DNA of 7,895 nt from Candidatus Brocadiaceae bacterium (GCA_003567495.1 PWZK01000209.1:1-7895), one strand, 5' to 3'. Counted from the first letter of the stretch, positions 1 through 6,818 are shown. Translations and numbers: made by a program. Notes: generated by a model from the letters alone, not told the origin.

Positions 1-24
1 AACGGCAACGGCAACGGCAACGGC
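1..24. repeat. Tandem hexanucleotide repeat, (AACGGC)x4
   Basis: Four exact copies of AACGGC run from the first base of the window, so the array may extend further upstream. Read on the + strand it could encode an Asn-Gly, Thr-Ala or Arg-Gln dipeptide repeat at the end of a truncated upstream gene; the three frames stop at 58-60, 26-28 and 63-65. Nothing in the window decides between a coding tail and a non-coding microsatellite. Confidence 0.85.
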
Positions 25-39
25 TTAACTATGTTATGT

Positions 40-63
40 ACACTGACAATTTGTTGTTAGTGT
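40..63 (+). other. Small inverted repeat (hairpin) in the upstream non-coding region
   Basis: The arms ACACTGACAA (40-49) and TTGTTAGTGT (54-63) pair over ten positions with a four-base loop. The only non-Watson-Crick position is G45 with T58, which is a G-U wobble in a + strand transcript. No T-run follows, so it is not a typical intrinsic terminator. It could be the 3' end structure of an upstream transcript or a protein-binding palindrome. Confidence 0.45.
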
Positions 64-92
64 GAAAATGTTAAGAGGCCTATAGGACGTAT

Positions 93-104
93 ATGCTATA
101 GCAT
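93..104. other. 12-bp perfect palindrome
   Basis: ATGCTATAGCAT (93-104) is self-complementary with no spacer. A short direct repeat, GAGGCC, flanks it at 75-80 and 108-113. No promoter or gene start lies next to it, so its role is unknown and it may be chance or repeat debris. Together with the surrounding features it is the content of the gene-free stretch 1-245. Confidence 0.35.
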
Positions 105-112
105 GCTGAGGC

Positions 113-230
113 CGCTGTCAGGTAAGTGTTCAGTGAGCCACGTTGGTTTACTACATGGTTGCCTTTTGTAGCGCAGGCGAGGACGCCTGCGCTACTTTTA
201 ACGGGGTTCACTGAATATATACGCTGTCAG
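113..230. mobile_element. MITE-like palindromic element with nearby 9-bp direct repeats
   Basis: Imperfect terminal inverted repeats lie at 129-144 (TTCAGTGAGCCACGTT) and 200-215 (reverse complement TTCAGTGAACCCCGTT), matching at 14 of 16 positions. Between them is a perfect 12-bp stem (168-179 with 184-195). Outside the inverted repeats, the 9-mer CGCTGTCAG occurs at 113-121 and 222-230, as a target-site duplication might, although 6-7 bases separate it from each end. In a + strand transcript one of the two mismatches (G137, T207) becomes a G-U pair. There is no coding capacity. This fits a miniature non-autonomous element or a folded dispersed repeat. Whether it is mobile is inference. Confidence 0.5.
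168..199 (+). terminator. Strong hairpin followed by four T; terminator-like or palindromic repeat core
   Basis: Arms GTAGCGCAGGCG (168-179) and CGCCTGCGCTAC (184-195) are perfect complements around the tetranucleotide AGGA, and TTTT (196-199) follows on the + strand. That is the form of a rho-independent terminator for a gene left of the window, although the T-run is short. It also sits at the centre of the MITE-like element, so it may instead be the core of a dispersed palindromic repeat. Both roles can coexist. Confidence 0.5.
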
Positions 231-245
231 TTGTCCAACAGATTC

Positions 246-274
246 TTGACCCGCAAGCTGCAAAAAGCTATAAT
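246..274 (+). promoter_or_regulatory. Sigma70-type promoter of the efflux operon
   Basis: A -35 box TTGACC (246-251) and a perfect -10 box TATAAT (269-274) are separated by exactly 17 bases. Transcription should start near 281-283. This places the start inside the palindromic operator and about 35 bases before the preferred repressor start codon at 316. It is the only strong promoter I can see upstream of the operon. Confidence 0.8.
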
Positions 275-279
275 GTAGT

Positions 280-295
280 ATGAATCAGTATTCAT
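280..295. promoter_or_regulatory. Palindromic operator, probably for the adjacent TetR-type repressor
   Basis: ATGAAT (280-285) and ATTCAT (290-295) form a perfect inverted repeat with a 4-bp spacer, CAGT. It overlaps the predicted transcription start immediately after the -10 box, where bound repressor would block RNA polymerase. TetR-family dimers typically bind short palindromes of this size next to their own gene, so autoregulation is the simplest reading. I found no second copy before the channel gene or the tauE-like gene, so control of the pump would act through this one site. That this repressor binds here is inference. Confidence 0.7.
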
Positions 296-315
296 TATAT
301 GAGGGAGCGTTCAAT

Positions 316-927
316 ATGGCTGGGTCGGCGATTACACGACGAGAGCGCGAGCGGCATCGGCATCGGGGGGAGGTGCTGCTGGCCGCCGAGGAGCTTTTCA
401 GCCGGCGCGGGTATCATGAAACCTCCGTTCAGGATATTGCACGCCGCGCGGAGTTTGCGGTCGGGACCCTCTACAACATGTTTGAAAGCAAGGCGGCGAT
501 TTATCACGAACTTATCCGGATCAGGGCTGCCGAGTACATGGACAGAATCAAGGGGGAGCTGAAGCATATAAACGACCCCGTGGAACAGCTTGAAAAAATA
601 TTGTGGGCCAAATTCGAGTTTTTTAACTCTCACCGGCAGTTTTTTACAATATTTTCCCGCATATTGTGGGAATCGCCCTCAAATGATTATTTCACTGAAG
701 AGGGGCGAAAAACATACACCGAATATGTTAGCCTGTTAAACGACGTCTTCCGCGCGGGGGTTTCCAGTGGACGGTTTGTGGATGCCGACCCGAGGCTGCT
801 GACGCTTTTTTTTGAAGGTATAACGCGCATGATACTCGCCGGAAATTGGCCGGGGCCGGGCGACGGACCGGCGGATCCCGATGTCGAGGAAATAAAAAGA
901 ATGATTTTCCGCGGTGTGCTGGCATAG
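316..927 (+). CDS. TetR/AcrR-family transcriptional repressor of the efflux operon
   Basis: This is a 203-residue one-component regulator with the usual TetR family layout. An N-terminal DNA-binding domain covers about residues 15-66, with the helix-turn-helix at about 36-66 (TSVQDIARRAEFAVGTLYNMF, then the ESKAAIYHEL helix). A helical ligand-binding and dimerisation domain, variable in this family, fills residues 70-203. I choose ATG 316 because GAGGGAG at 301-307 lies 8 bases upstream. The in-frame ATG at 280 lies in the operator, at or just before the predicted transcription start, and has no ribosome binding site. As first gene before a channel-adaptor-permease set, it probably represses its own promoter until a pump substrate or related ligand binds. 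The ligand cannot be read from sequence. An 8-T tract lies at 806-813. Confidence 0.92.
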   Translation: MAGSAITRRERERHRHRGEVLLAAEELFSRRGYHETSVQDIARRAEFAVGTLYNMFESKAAIYHELIRIRAAEYMDRIKGELKHINDPVEQLEKILWAKFEFFNSHRQFFTIFSRILWESPSNDYFTEEGRKTYTEYVSLLNDVFRAGVSSGRFVDADPRLLTLFFEGITRMILAGNWPGPGDGPADPDVEEIKRMIFRGVLA

Positions 928-1041
928 CCACGGTTGTTTTGAATTTTGGTGTTGTAATTTTGGATTTATTTGGAACTTATGATTTTGAATTCGTGATTTT
1001 TTTCAGTATTTGCAAGGTTCATCGAAAAAAAAGGGTTGAAA
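928..1041. other. AT-rich gap between the repressor and channel genes
   Basis: This 114-base gap is far more AT-rich than the flanking genes and is mostly occupied by the dispersed repeat at 941-999. I looked for an internal promoter: TTGAAT (985-990) and TATTTG (1007-1012), 16 bases apart, are too far from consensus to call. No copy of the 280-295 operator is present. The channel gene's ribosome binding site, AAGGG at 1031-1035, closes the gap. Confidence 0.6.
941..999 (+). repeat. AT-rich dispersed repeat, copy A
   Basis: Positions 955-999 match the reverse complement of 7720-7764 at 40 of 45 bases without gaps. The match extends left through GAATTTTG (941-948) after a short diverged segment with a one-base length difference. 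Such identity in intergenic AT-rich DNA on either side of an operon shows one repeat family rather than shared composition. It has no convincing reading frame. Its position suggests insertion into, or survival within, the gap of an existing operon. Confidence 0.75.
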
Positions 1042-2466
1042 ATGCTTATGAAACCGGCAAAAATCATGTTAAGCGGTGTCGTCTGTATGTCGTTATTGTT
1101 TGCCGCAAGCGCCTGTGTGCCAGGCCGTTCCGAGTATTACGATTCCCTTCACAACCGGCGCGAGCGAAGCTATGAGCGCTGGCGCAGGGGGGAGGAAGAA
1201 GAACATGCCCCGCGTCTGGAAGGCAAGCTGGAGCTGGCCGACGCCGTGCGTTTTTCGCTCTCACACAGCCCCTCGCTGCTGGCTTCGCTCGAGATGAAAG
1301 CCGAGGGCCGCGGCAGAGTGGTGGAGGCATATTCGGCCGCCCTGCCCGATGCAAGGATAAGCGGCGGTTATACCCGGCTCGACAGGGTGGCGAGCATTGA
1401 TCTCGGGCCTGAATCATTTGACGTGGGGGACCGCGATACTTATAACGTTGCGCTTGACGTAACCCAGCCGCTTTACCAGGGAGGCGCCATCCCGGTGGCA
1501 CAGCGTGCTGCAAGGCTCTATGCCTATCTCGGCGACGAGGCCGTTCGGGGTGCAGTTGAAAATGCCGTATTCCAGGTGTCAAACGCATACTACGGCGCCT
1601 TGCTCGCGGAACAGCTGGTGTCTGTGGAGGAGGCTGCGCTCGAGTCCGCCGTCGCTCAGCTCGATGCGGCAAGGGCCAGGCGCGACGAGGGGCTTGCCAG
1701 GGACTACGACGTTCTGCGCGCTCAGGTCGAGGTTTCGAACATTGAGGCTTCGCTTATAGAGGAGCGGAAAGAGAAACGGAGCGCCGTTACGGCGCTTTTC
1801 AGGGCGATGGGCGCATCGCAAAAAAGTGAGGTCATTCTTTCGGGCGAACTTGTGGAAACCGGGATCGAGCCGCCCACCTTCGAGGAGGCCGTAGGTGTGG
1901 CGTTTCAGAACAGACCCGATATATTCCAGGCCACCATTGAAGCTGATTTGCAAAAAGAGGCCCTTGCCGAAACCAGGACGCGCTACTTCCCGCGTCTTGA
2001 CGCCTTCTATCGTTACAACTGGGCGCGCCCCGATCCGCATGAATCGACAAGGAGCGACTGGGGAGGCGAGTGGCGGGCGGGCCTTAGCCTGAACTGGACG
2101 CTTTTCGACGGGCTCTCGCGCGAAGGGGCGATTATCCAGAGAAAGGCGCAGCTGAGACGTCAAAACATCATGCTCGGCGATGCCGAGCAGCGCGCAATAA
2201 AAGAGGTGCAGGATGCCCTGCTGGAAATCGAAAGCGCCGGAGAAATGGTCCGCTCCCAGCAGCTTAACCTGCAGCGCGCCGAAGAGACCCAGAGGCTTGT
2301 CGATGAAGGCTACAGGGAAGGTATAAATACCGAAATAGAACTTCTGGACGCGCGTTCGGCGCTGACTCGCGCCCGCGGTTTTTTTTACAGGTCGATCTAT
2401 CGACAAAAAACGGCCGAACTGGCGCTTCAGAGGGCGACCGGCGAACTTGCAAATGTGGCACAGTAA
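1042..2466 (+). CDS. TolC/OprM-type outer-membrane efflux channel lipoprotein
   Basis: This 474-residue protein is the outer-membrane factor of the pump, a trimeric barrel plus periplasmic helical tunnel. Residues 1-25 form a lipoprotein-type signal peptide: MLMKPAK, a hydrophobic stretch, then AASAC with Cys25 as the likely lipidated residue. The AASA box is a loose lipobox, so lipidation is probable, not certain. Two OEP repeats follow, with landmark strands LDVTQPLYQGG at 138-148 and LSLNWTLFDG at 348-357, each preceded by long helices rich in Ala, Glu and Arg. Length is normal for the family. ATG 1042 is preferred because AAGGG (1031-1035) sits 6 bases upstream. A TTG at 1036 would abut that site, and ATG 1048 is spaced worse. 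The adaptor gene follows after 39 bases. An 8-T tract lies at 2379-2386. Confidence 0.92.
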   Translation: MLMKPAKIMLSGVVCMSLLFAASACVPGRSEYYDSLHNRRERSYERWRRGEEEEHAPRLEGKLELADAVRFSLSHSPSLLASLEMKAEGRGRVVEAYSAALPDARISGGYTRLDRVASIDLGPESFDVGDRDTYNVALDVTQPLYQGGAIPVAQRAARLYAYLGDEAVRGAVENAVFQVSNAYYGALLAEQLVSVEEAALESAVAQLDAARARRDEGLARDYDVLRAQVEVSNIEASLIEERKEKRSAVTALFRAMGASQKSEVILSGELVETGIEPPTFEEAVGVAFQNRPDIFQATIEADLQKEALAETRTRYFPRLDAFYRYNWARPDPHESTRSDWGGEWRAGLSLNWTLFDGLSREGAIIQRKAQLRRQNIMLGDAEQRAIKEVQDALLEIESAGEMVRSQQLNLQRAEETQRLVDEGYREGINTEIELLDARSALTRARGFFYRSIYRQKTAELALQRATGELANVAQ

Positions 2467-2481
2467 TACGGGCGTGCCGTA
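2467..2481 (+). other. Short hairpin between channel and adaptor genes
   Basis: TACGG (2467-2471) and CCGTA (2477-2481) pair around GCGTG, directly after the channel stop codon. The stem is only five base pairs and has no T-run, so it is not a terminator. It could slightly stabilise or attenuate the message. The adaptor's strong ribosome binding site, GAGGAG at 2493-2498, lies 12 bases further on and 7 bases before its ATG. Confidence 0.35.
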
Positions 2482-2505
2482 TGATTAACGACGAGGAGAG
2501 ATACA

Positions 2506-3681
2506 ATGGATCGGAAGCTGCTAAAAAAAAGAGTATTCAAGGGAGTTGTTGCATTTCTGTTGTTTGCTGCGCTCGCAGGCGTTACATACTTGAGAGCGAC
2601 TCAGGATCCACTGGATATCCTCAGCATCGAGGATATCGAGCGCCGGGAAGGTAAGGCCGTCGCGGCCGCCAATCCGCAGAAGAAAGATTTCGTCGAGTAC
2701 CTGCATGCCGATTCCACTCTCCGTGCGCCGCGCCGCTACATACTGCGCGCAAATCTGAGCGAAAAGGTCGAAAATGTTTTTGTAGATGTGGGCGATACCG
2801 TCGAGGCCGGCCTGCTGCTGGCCGAGTTCAGAAAAAATGATATAGAGTCCGATATCGCCGCTACTGAAACGCGCACGGAGGAGGCGAAGAAAAATTACGC
2901 TCGTTTCCAGAACCTTCTCGAGCGCGGCGTAGTGTCTGAAGACGCTGTAGAGGCGCGTCTTACCGCGCTGCAGGATGCCCGGGCGACGCTGCAGAAAGCG
3001 CGATCACGGCTTGAGTTTACCGAAGTGAGGGCGCCCGAGCGTAAGGAGCTCGATTACGAATCCGGGGGCGTGCAGGTCTCTGCGCGCGAGGTTGACCCCG
3101 GCGAGTATATGTCTGCCGGCCTGCCGCTAATCACTTTGACCGACATGACCGTAATTGAAATCGAGGCGCAGGTTCCTGAAGGCGCGGTCAAACACCTCTC
3201 GGTCGGACGGGAGATCGAGTTCAGGCTGGAGGGGGGCGAAAGGTGGCGAAACGCTGAAATAGTGCGTATAAGCCCCGAAACGCAGGACCCGCACCGTTTT
3301 TTCAGCGTCTATGCACGCACTGAAAATGATTCGGACGGCGGCAGGTGGCTTCTGAGACCGGGCATGTATGCCAGGGTGCGCATACCCGTGGAGTCGCGCG
3401 AGCGTGCCACCGCAATTCCCTCCTCGGCGCTGAGAATGACCGAGGCGGGGTGTTGCCGTATATTTGTTGTTGTGGCGGATGGAGAGGAAAGCGGGAATCC
3501 GGGCCATAGCGCCGGCGTCGTGAGAGAGGTCGAAATAGAGGCGGGGCTGCGCGTGGAAAATTGGGTGGAAGTGGTTGCACCCGGTATGAGCGGCGATGAA
3601 CTTATAATCCTGAATCCACGACTCGATATCCGTGACGGTGACAGGGTGAGAGTTATGGTTAATCATACTACGGAGCTTTAA
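2506..3681 (+). CDS. RND efflux periplasmic adaptor (membrane fusion protein)
   Basis: This 391-residue protein would link the permease to the outer-membrane channel. A basic N-terminus (KLLKKR) and one hydrophobic segment (about 13-30) act as membrane anchor or uncleaved signal; no lipobox Cys is present. Family architecture is visible. The first lipoyl half is at about 79-112 (VFVDVGDTVEAGLLLAEF), a short helical hairpin at 114-168, and the second lipoyl half at 169-213. The beta-barrel is at about 214-295 and the membrane-proximal domain at about 300-391, ending DIRDGDRVRV. The second lipoyl half is atypical: after VRAP the usual DG-V turn is replaced by a charged segment (ERKELDYESGG, 178-188). 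An 8-A tract (2523-2530) lies at codons 6-9. GAGGAG at 2493-2498 supports the start. The permease begins 3 bases after the stop, so the two are surely co-translated. Confidence 0.92.
   Translation: MDRKLLKKRVFKGVVAFLLFAALAGVTYLRATQDPLDILSIEDIERREGKAVAAANPQKKDFVEYLHADSTLRAPRRYILRANLSEKVENVFVDVGDTVEAGLLLAEFRKNDIESDIAATETRTEEAKKNYARFQNLLERGVVSEDAVEARLTALQDARATLQKARSRLEFTEVRAPERKELDYESGGVQVSAREVDPGEYMSAGLPLITLTDMTVIEIEAQVPEGAVKHLSVGREIEFRLEGGERWRNAEIVRISPETQDPHRFFSVYARTENDSDGGRWLLRPGMYARVRIPVESRERATAIPSSALRMTEAGCCRIFVVVADGEESGNPGHSAGVVREVEIEAGLRVENWVEVVAPGMSGDELIILNPRLDIRDGDRVRVMVNHTTEL
2614..2637. other. Perfect 9-bp inverted repeat inside the adaptor gene
   Basis: GATATCCTC (2614-2622) and GAGGATATC (2629-2637) are exact reverse complements with a six-base spacer. 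It lies within codons 37-44 (DILSIEDI), between the membrane anchor and the first lipoyl half. The coding frame is intact. It may be an incidental product of the repeated Asp-Ile codons, an RNA structure affecting early translation, or a protein-binding site. Confidence 0.4.
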
Positions 3682-3684
3682 ATT

Positions 3685-6600
3685 ATGGCCGTTTTAGAAG
3701 CGCTTATCAGAAGGCGGGTGCTTACGACCGTGCTTGTGCTTATCGCGGTGATTATGGGTGCGCTGTCGTATCTGACCATGGGCGTGAGGCGATTCCCCGA
3801 TATAGACCTTCCCGTTGCAGTTATTATTACCACCTATCCCGGTGCCACGCCGGAAGAGATCGAGGCCGAAGTCACCACGACAATCGAGGATGCAATAAGC
3901 ACGGTGTCGGGCGTTGAGGAGATACAGTCGTATTCTCAGCACGGCCTGTCGATTATAATGGTCCAGTTCGACCTTGATGAAGATATCGATATCAAAGCAA
4001 TGGATTTGCGCGACGAGATCGATATGATTCGTGCCAGGCTGCCCGGCGATGCGGAAGATCCTATGGTCAGAAAGTTCGATTTTGAGCAGTTTCCGGTCGT
4101 TACGCTCGCTCTGACCGGCCCCTATGATGTAAACGAACTTTACAGAATCGCAGAGGACCGCCTGGAAGACCCGCTTGCCCAGGTACCGGGCGTGGCCGAT
4201 GTCGACATAACGGGGGGACGGCGCCGCGAGGTACATGTACTTTTAAATCCTATCAAACTAAGAGCATACGGAATATCCCCCGCCCGGGTCGGCGCCGCTC
4301 TGAGGGCGGCTAACGTTGAAATATCGGCCGGTGACGTCAGGGAGCCGTTTATGGAATACGCGGTAAGGACGGTCGGGAAATTTGTCGACATCGACGATAT
4401 TGCCGACGTCCCGGTTGTTTTCAACGACCACAGCACCGTTTACGTAAAACACCTCGGAAAGGTCGTGGATACGTTTGAGGACGAAACCGATAGGTCGCGG
4501 GCCGACGGCCGGCCGAGTGTGGTGCTCAGCATACAGAAGCAGGCCGACGCCAACGATGTAGAGATTTCCGACAGAGTTAACGCCCTGCTGCCCGAGCTTC
4601 GCGCCGTAATTCCGGATGATATAGAACTTTTCGTTACCGAGGACACCGCAGATTTTATTCGCGGCGCCCTGTCCAATGTGCGAAACAATATTCTGATAGG
4701 GATGCTGCTCACGGCCCTGGCAATATATCTGTTCTTCAGCTCATGGCGCGGCACTATTATCGCCGGAGTCGTTATGCCGTCCGCGCTGGTAATCTCATTT
4801 ACATTTATGATGTTCTCCGGAGTGAGTGTGAACATCCTCACGCTTACGGCGCTGGCGCTGTCGGTTGGTATCGTGGTGAACAACTCGATCCTGATACTGG
4901 AGAACTCTCACCGTCTGATAGAAGAGGGCATGGCTCCCGCGGATGCCGCCGTGGCCGGGACAAAAGACATAGGGCTTGCCATTATCAGCTCAACGGCCAC
5001 CAACCTGGTTGTTTTCTTGCCTATAGCATTTATGGGTGAAATCATCGGGCGCTTTTTTACCGAATTCGGCCTTACAATCGTCTTTGCAACTACCGTATCG
5101 CTGCTTGTTTCTTTTACGCTCACGCCGATGATGTGCGGCGCGCTGCTCAGACACGGCGAGGCAAAAAACGGGAGCCGGCTGATATCGCTTCTGCACCTTC
5201 TGCCGAAACTCTGGCAGGGATCGGTCGAGTGGCTTAAGCTGAATTATCTCGGCGTGCTGGAGTGGTGCCTGCATTGGCGAAAAACTACTCTATTTATTAC
5301 AGTGCTGCTCGTAATGATTTCACTGGTCGGTATGGTTAAGGTGGTAGGAGCTGAATTTTTCCCGCGTTCGGACGAGGGCTCGTTTCGAATCACTGTGGAG
5401 ACCGGCCTTGGCAGTTCTCTGGAATGGACCGCGGACCGGATCCTTGAGATAGAGCGGATTATCGAGGAACATGTCCCCGAAGGTTACCTTGAAAACTATT
5501 ATTCTCGTGTGGGAATGACGTCGGGAATGCTGGGCGGCGTTTCTTCCGGCTCGCATCTCGGCGAGGTTTCTGTGGCTATCATCGATGCCATGGAAAGGCC
5601 AGAGCCGGTTGACGAGATCCTGAACCGGCTCAGGCCGCATCTTGCGGGCGTTCATTCGGTGCAGCTTACCACAACCACCGAGACCATGGGGGGGCCGGGC
5701 GAAGACCCGATAGCGATCGATATATACGGCGCCGATATCGAAAAGCTTCAGGAAGTGGCGGCTCGCGTTGTGGAGATAACGGCTGCCACCAGCGGAACCA
5801 CTGATGTCGGCCAGTCATACCGTACGGGCCGGCCGGACATTGTTTTTACGCCCGATCACGCTATGCTCAGCAGGCACGGGCTCGATGCGGGCGAGGTCGG
5901 CGTCGCGCTGCGAACTTTTATAGACGGCACGACCCCGACACAGCTTTTCGACGGCGGTGAAGAATATGATATAAGGGTGCGCCTTCTGGAGGAATACAGG
6001 AGCTGGGGCGAGGATGTGAAAAACATGTTCCTGCGCTCGCCGGTTACCGGGCGGATGGTGCCCGTAACGGAGCTGGGCGCGCTTGAGTATGTCGCCGGCC
6101 CGGTTTCGATTATGAGGAAAGACCGGCGGCGCCTGATAACCGTGAGTTCGCAGTTGACCGGTGAGCGAACGCTGGGCGAGGTCAGGGCGGATATAGGCGA
6201 CGCGCTGGATCGGGAGCTGGAGCTTCCAGACGACGTTAGAATAGAATTTGCCGGAGAAGTCGAAATGATGCGCGATAATTTTGCTGAGCTTTTCAAGGCA
6301 ATGGCGACCGCCGGTGTGCTTACCTTCCTTGGCACAGCCGGAATTATTGAGTCGTTTTTCCTTGCTGTAATCATCATACTCACCATACCGGTTTCGTTCG
6401 TAGGCGTCGTTCTGGCGCTGATACTTGGCGGCGTGGCGCTTAACGTATTCTCGCTTATGGCGATGATAATGCTGGTGGGAATGGTGGTTAACAATGCCAT
6501 TATAGTGCTGGACTATGCGACCAGATCGGAATTTCGGCATCTTCCGCCCGCCCGGCGCGTGTATGACGCATGCAAGCTGAGGTTCCGGGTGCTTCTGATG

Positions 6601-6792
6601 GCCAATCTCACCACGATAGCCGCTATGATTCCGCTCTCGTTGGGGCTCGGTTTTGGGGGCGAGATATTTCGCCCGCTGGCGCTCGTACAGATGGGCGGCA
6701 TAGCCGCCGCCGGAACGCTGGCGCTTCTCGTAATACCCGTTATCTATACCAGCTGGTATAATCTCGTCGAACGCGGCCGCAGTTATGACTGA
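3685..6792 (+). CDS. RND efflux permease, AcrB-like (HAE-1 type), with altered proton-relay residues
   Basis: This 1035-residue inner-membrane pump subunit has the full RND length and two-fold repeat: TM1 at about 12-32, a first periplasmic loop (about 33-332), TM2-TM6 (336 to about 480), TM7 (534-551), a second loop opening with GAEFFPRSDEG (555-565), and TM8-TM12 (about 873-1022). Family landmarks include RRFPDIDLP (35-43), YPGATPEEIE and FLPIAFMGEIIGRFF. By eye against AcrB, the essential TM4 Asp407-Asp408 pair is Asn399-Asn400 (VGIVVNNSILILEN), TM10 Lys940 is Asn936, TM11 Thr978 is Ala973, and only Arg971 is kept as Arg966. No frameshift or stop disturbs the gene, so it looks like a maintained variant. 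Substrate cannot be inferred. Start: GGAG at 3672-3675 lies inside the adaptor gene's end, 9 bases before the ATG. Confidence 0.93.
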   Translation: MAVLEALIRRRVLTTVLVLIAVIMGALSYLTMGVRRFPDIDLPVAVIITTYPGATPEEIEAEVTTTIEDAISTVSGVEEIQSYSQHGLSIIMVQFDLDEDIDIKAMDLRDEIDMIRARLPGDAEDPMVRKFDFEQFPVVTLALTGPYDVNELYRIAEDRLEDPLAQVPGVADVDITGGRRREVHVLLNPIKLRAYGISPARVGAALRAANVEISAGDVREPFMEYAVRTVGKFVDIDDIADVPVVFNDHSTVYVKHLGKVVDTFEDETDRSRADGRPSVVLSIQKQADANDVEISDRVNALLPELRAVIPDDIELFVTEDTADFIRGALSNVRNNILIGMLLTALAIYLFFSSWRGTIIAGVVMPSALVISFTFMMFSGVSVNILTLTALALSVGIVVNNSILILENSHRLIEEGMAPADAAVAGTKDIGLAIISSTATNLVVFLPIAFMGEIIGRFFTEFGLTIVFATTVSLLVSFTLTPMMCGALLRHGEAKNGSRLISLLHLLPKLWQGSVEWLKLNYLGVLEWCLHWRKTTLFITVLLVMISLVGMVKVVGAEFFPRSDEGSFRITVETGLGSSLEWTADRILEIERIIEEHVPEGYLENYYSRVGMTSGMLGGVSSGSHLGEVSVAIIDAMERPEPVDEILNRLRPHLAGVHSVQLTTTTETMGGPGEDPIAIDIYGADIEKLQEVAARVVEITAATSGTTDVGQSYRTGRPDIVFTPDHAMLSRHGLDAGEVGVALRTFIDGTTPTQLFDGGEEYDIRVRLLEEYRSWGEDVKNMFLRSPVTGRMVPVTELGALEYVAGPVSIMRKDRRRLITVSSQLTGERTLGEVRADIGDALDRELELPDDVRIEFAGEVEMMRDNFAELFKAMATAGVLTFLGTAGIIESFFLAVIIILTIPVSFVGVVLALILGGVALNVFSLMAMIMLVGMVVNNAIIVLDYATRSEFRHLPPARRVYDACKLRFRVLLMANLTTIAAMIPLSLGLGFGGEIFRPLALVQMGGIAAAGTLALLVIPVIYTSWYNLVERGRSYD

Positions 6793-6818
6793 AGCCGGCC
6801 TGTGGCGTTTGGGTCGTG

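Noticed and set aside
280..315. N-terminal extension of the repressor starting at ATG 280
   Set aside because: The codon lies inside the operator palindrome at or before the predicted transcription start, and has no ribosome binding site, unlike ATG 316.
985..1012. Possible internal promoter TTGAAT / TATTTG before the channel gene
   Set aside because: The -10 matches consensus at only three of six positions, and AT-rich repeat DNA gives such matches by chance.
1579..2406. Long open frame of 275 codons on the - strand, antisense to the channel gene
   Set aside because: It lies wholly inside the well-supported channel gene, lacks a recognisable family or ribosome binding site, and its product has the composition of a codon-position shadow.
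5815..6540. Two overlapping open frames on the - strand inside the permease gene
   Set aside because: They mirror the permease coding sequence. One product is extremely rich in Ser, Thr, Ile and Arg, the other in His, Tyr and Arg; no motif or start signal is seen.
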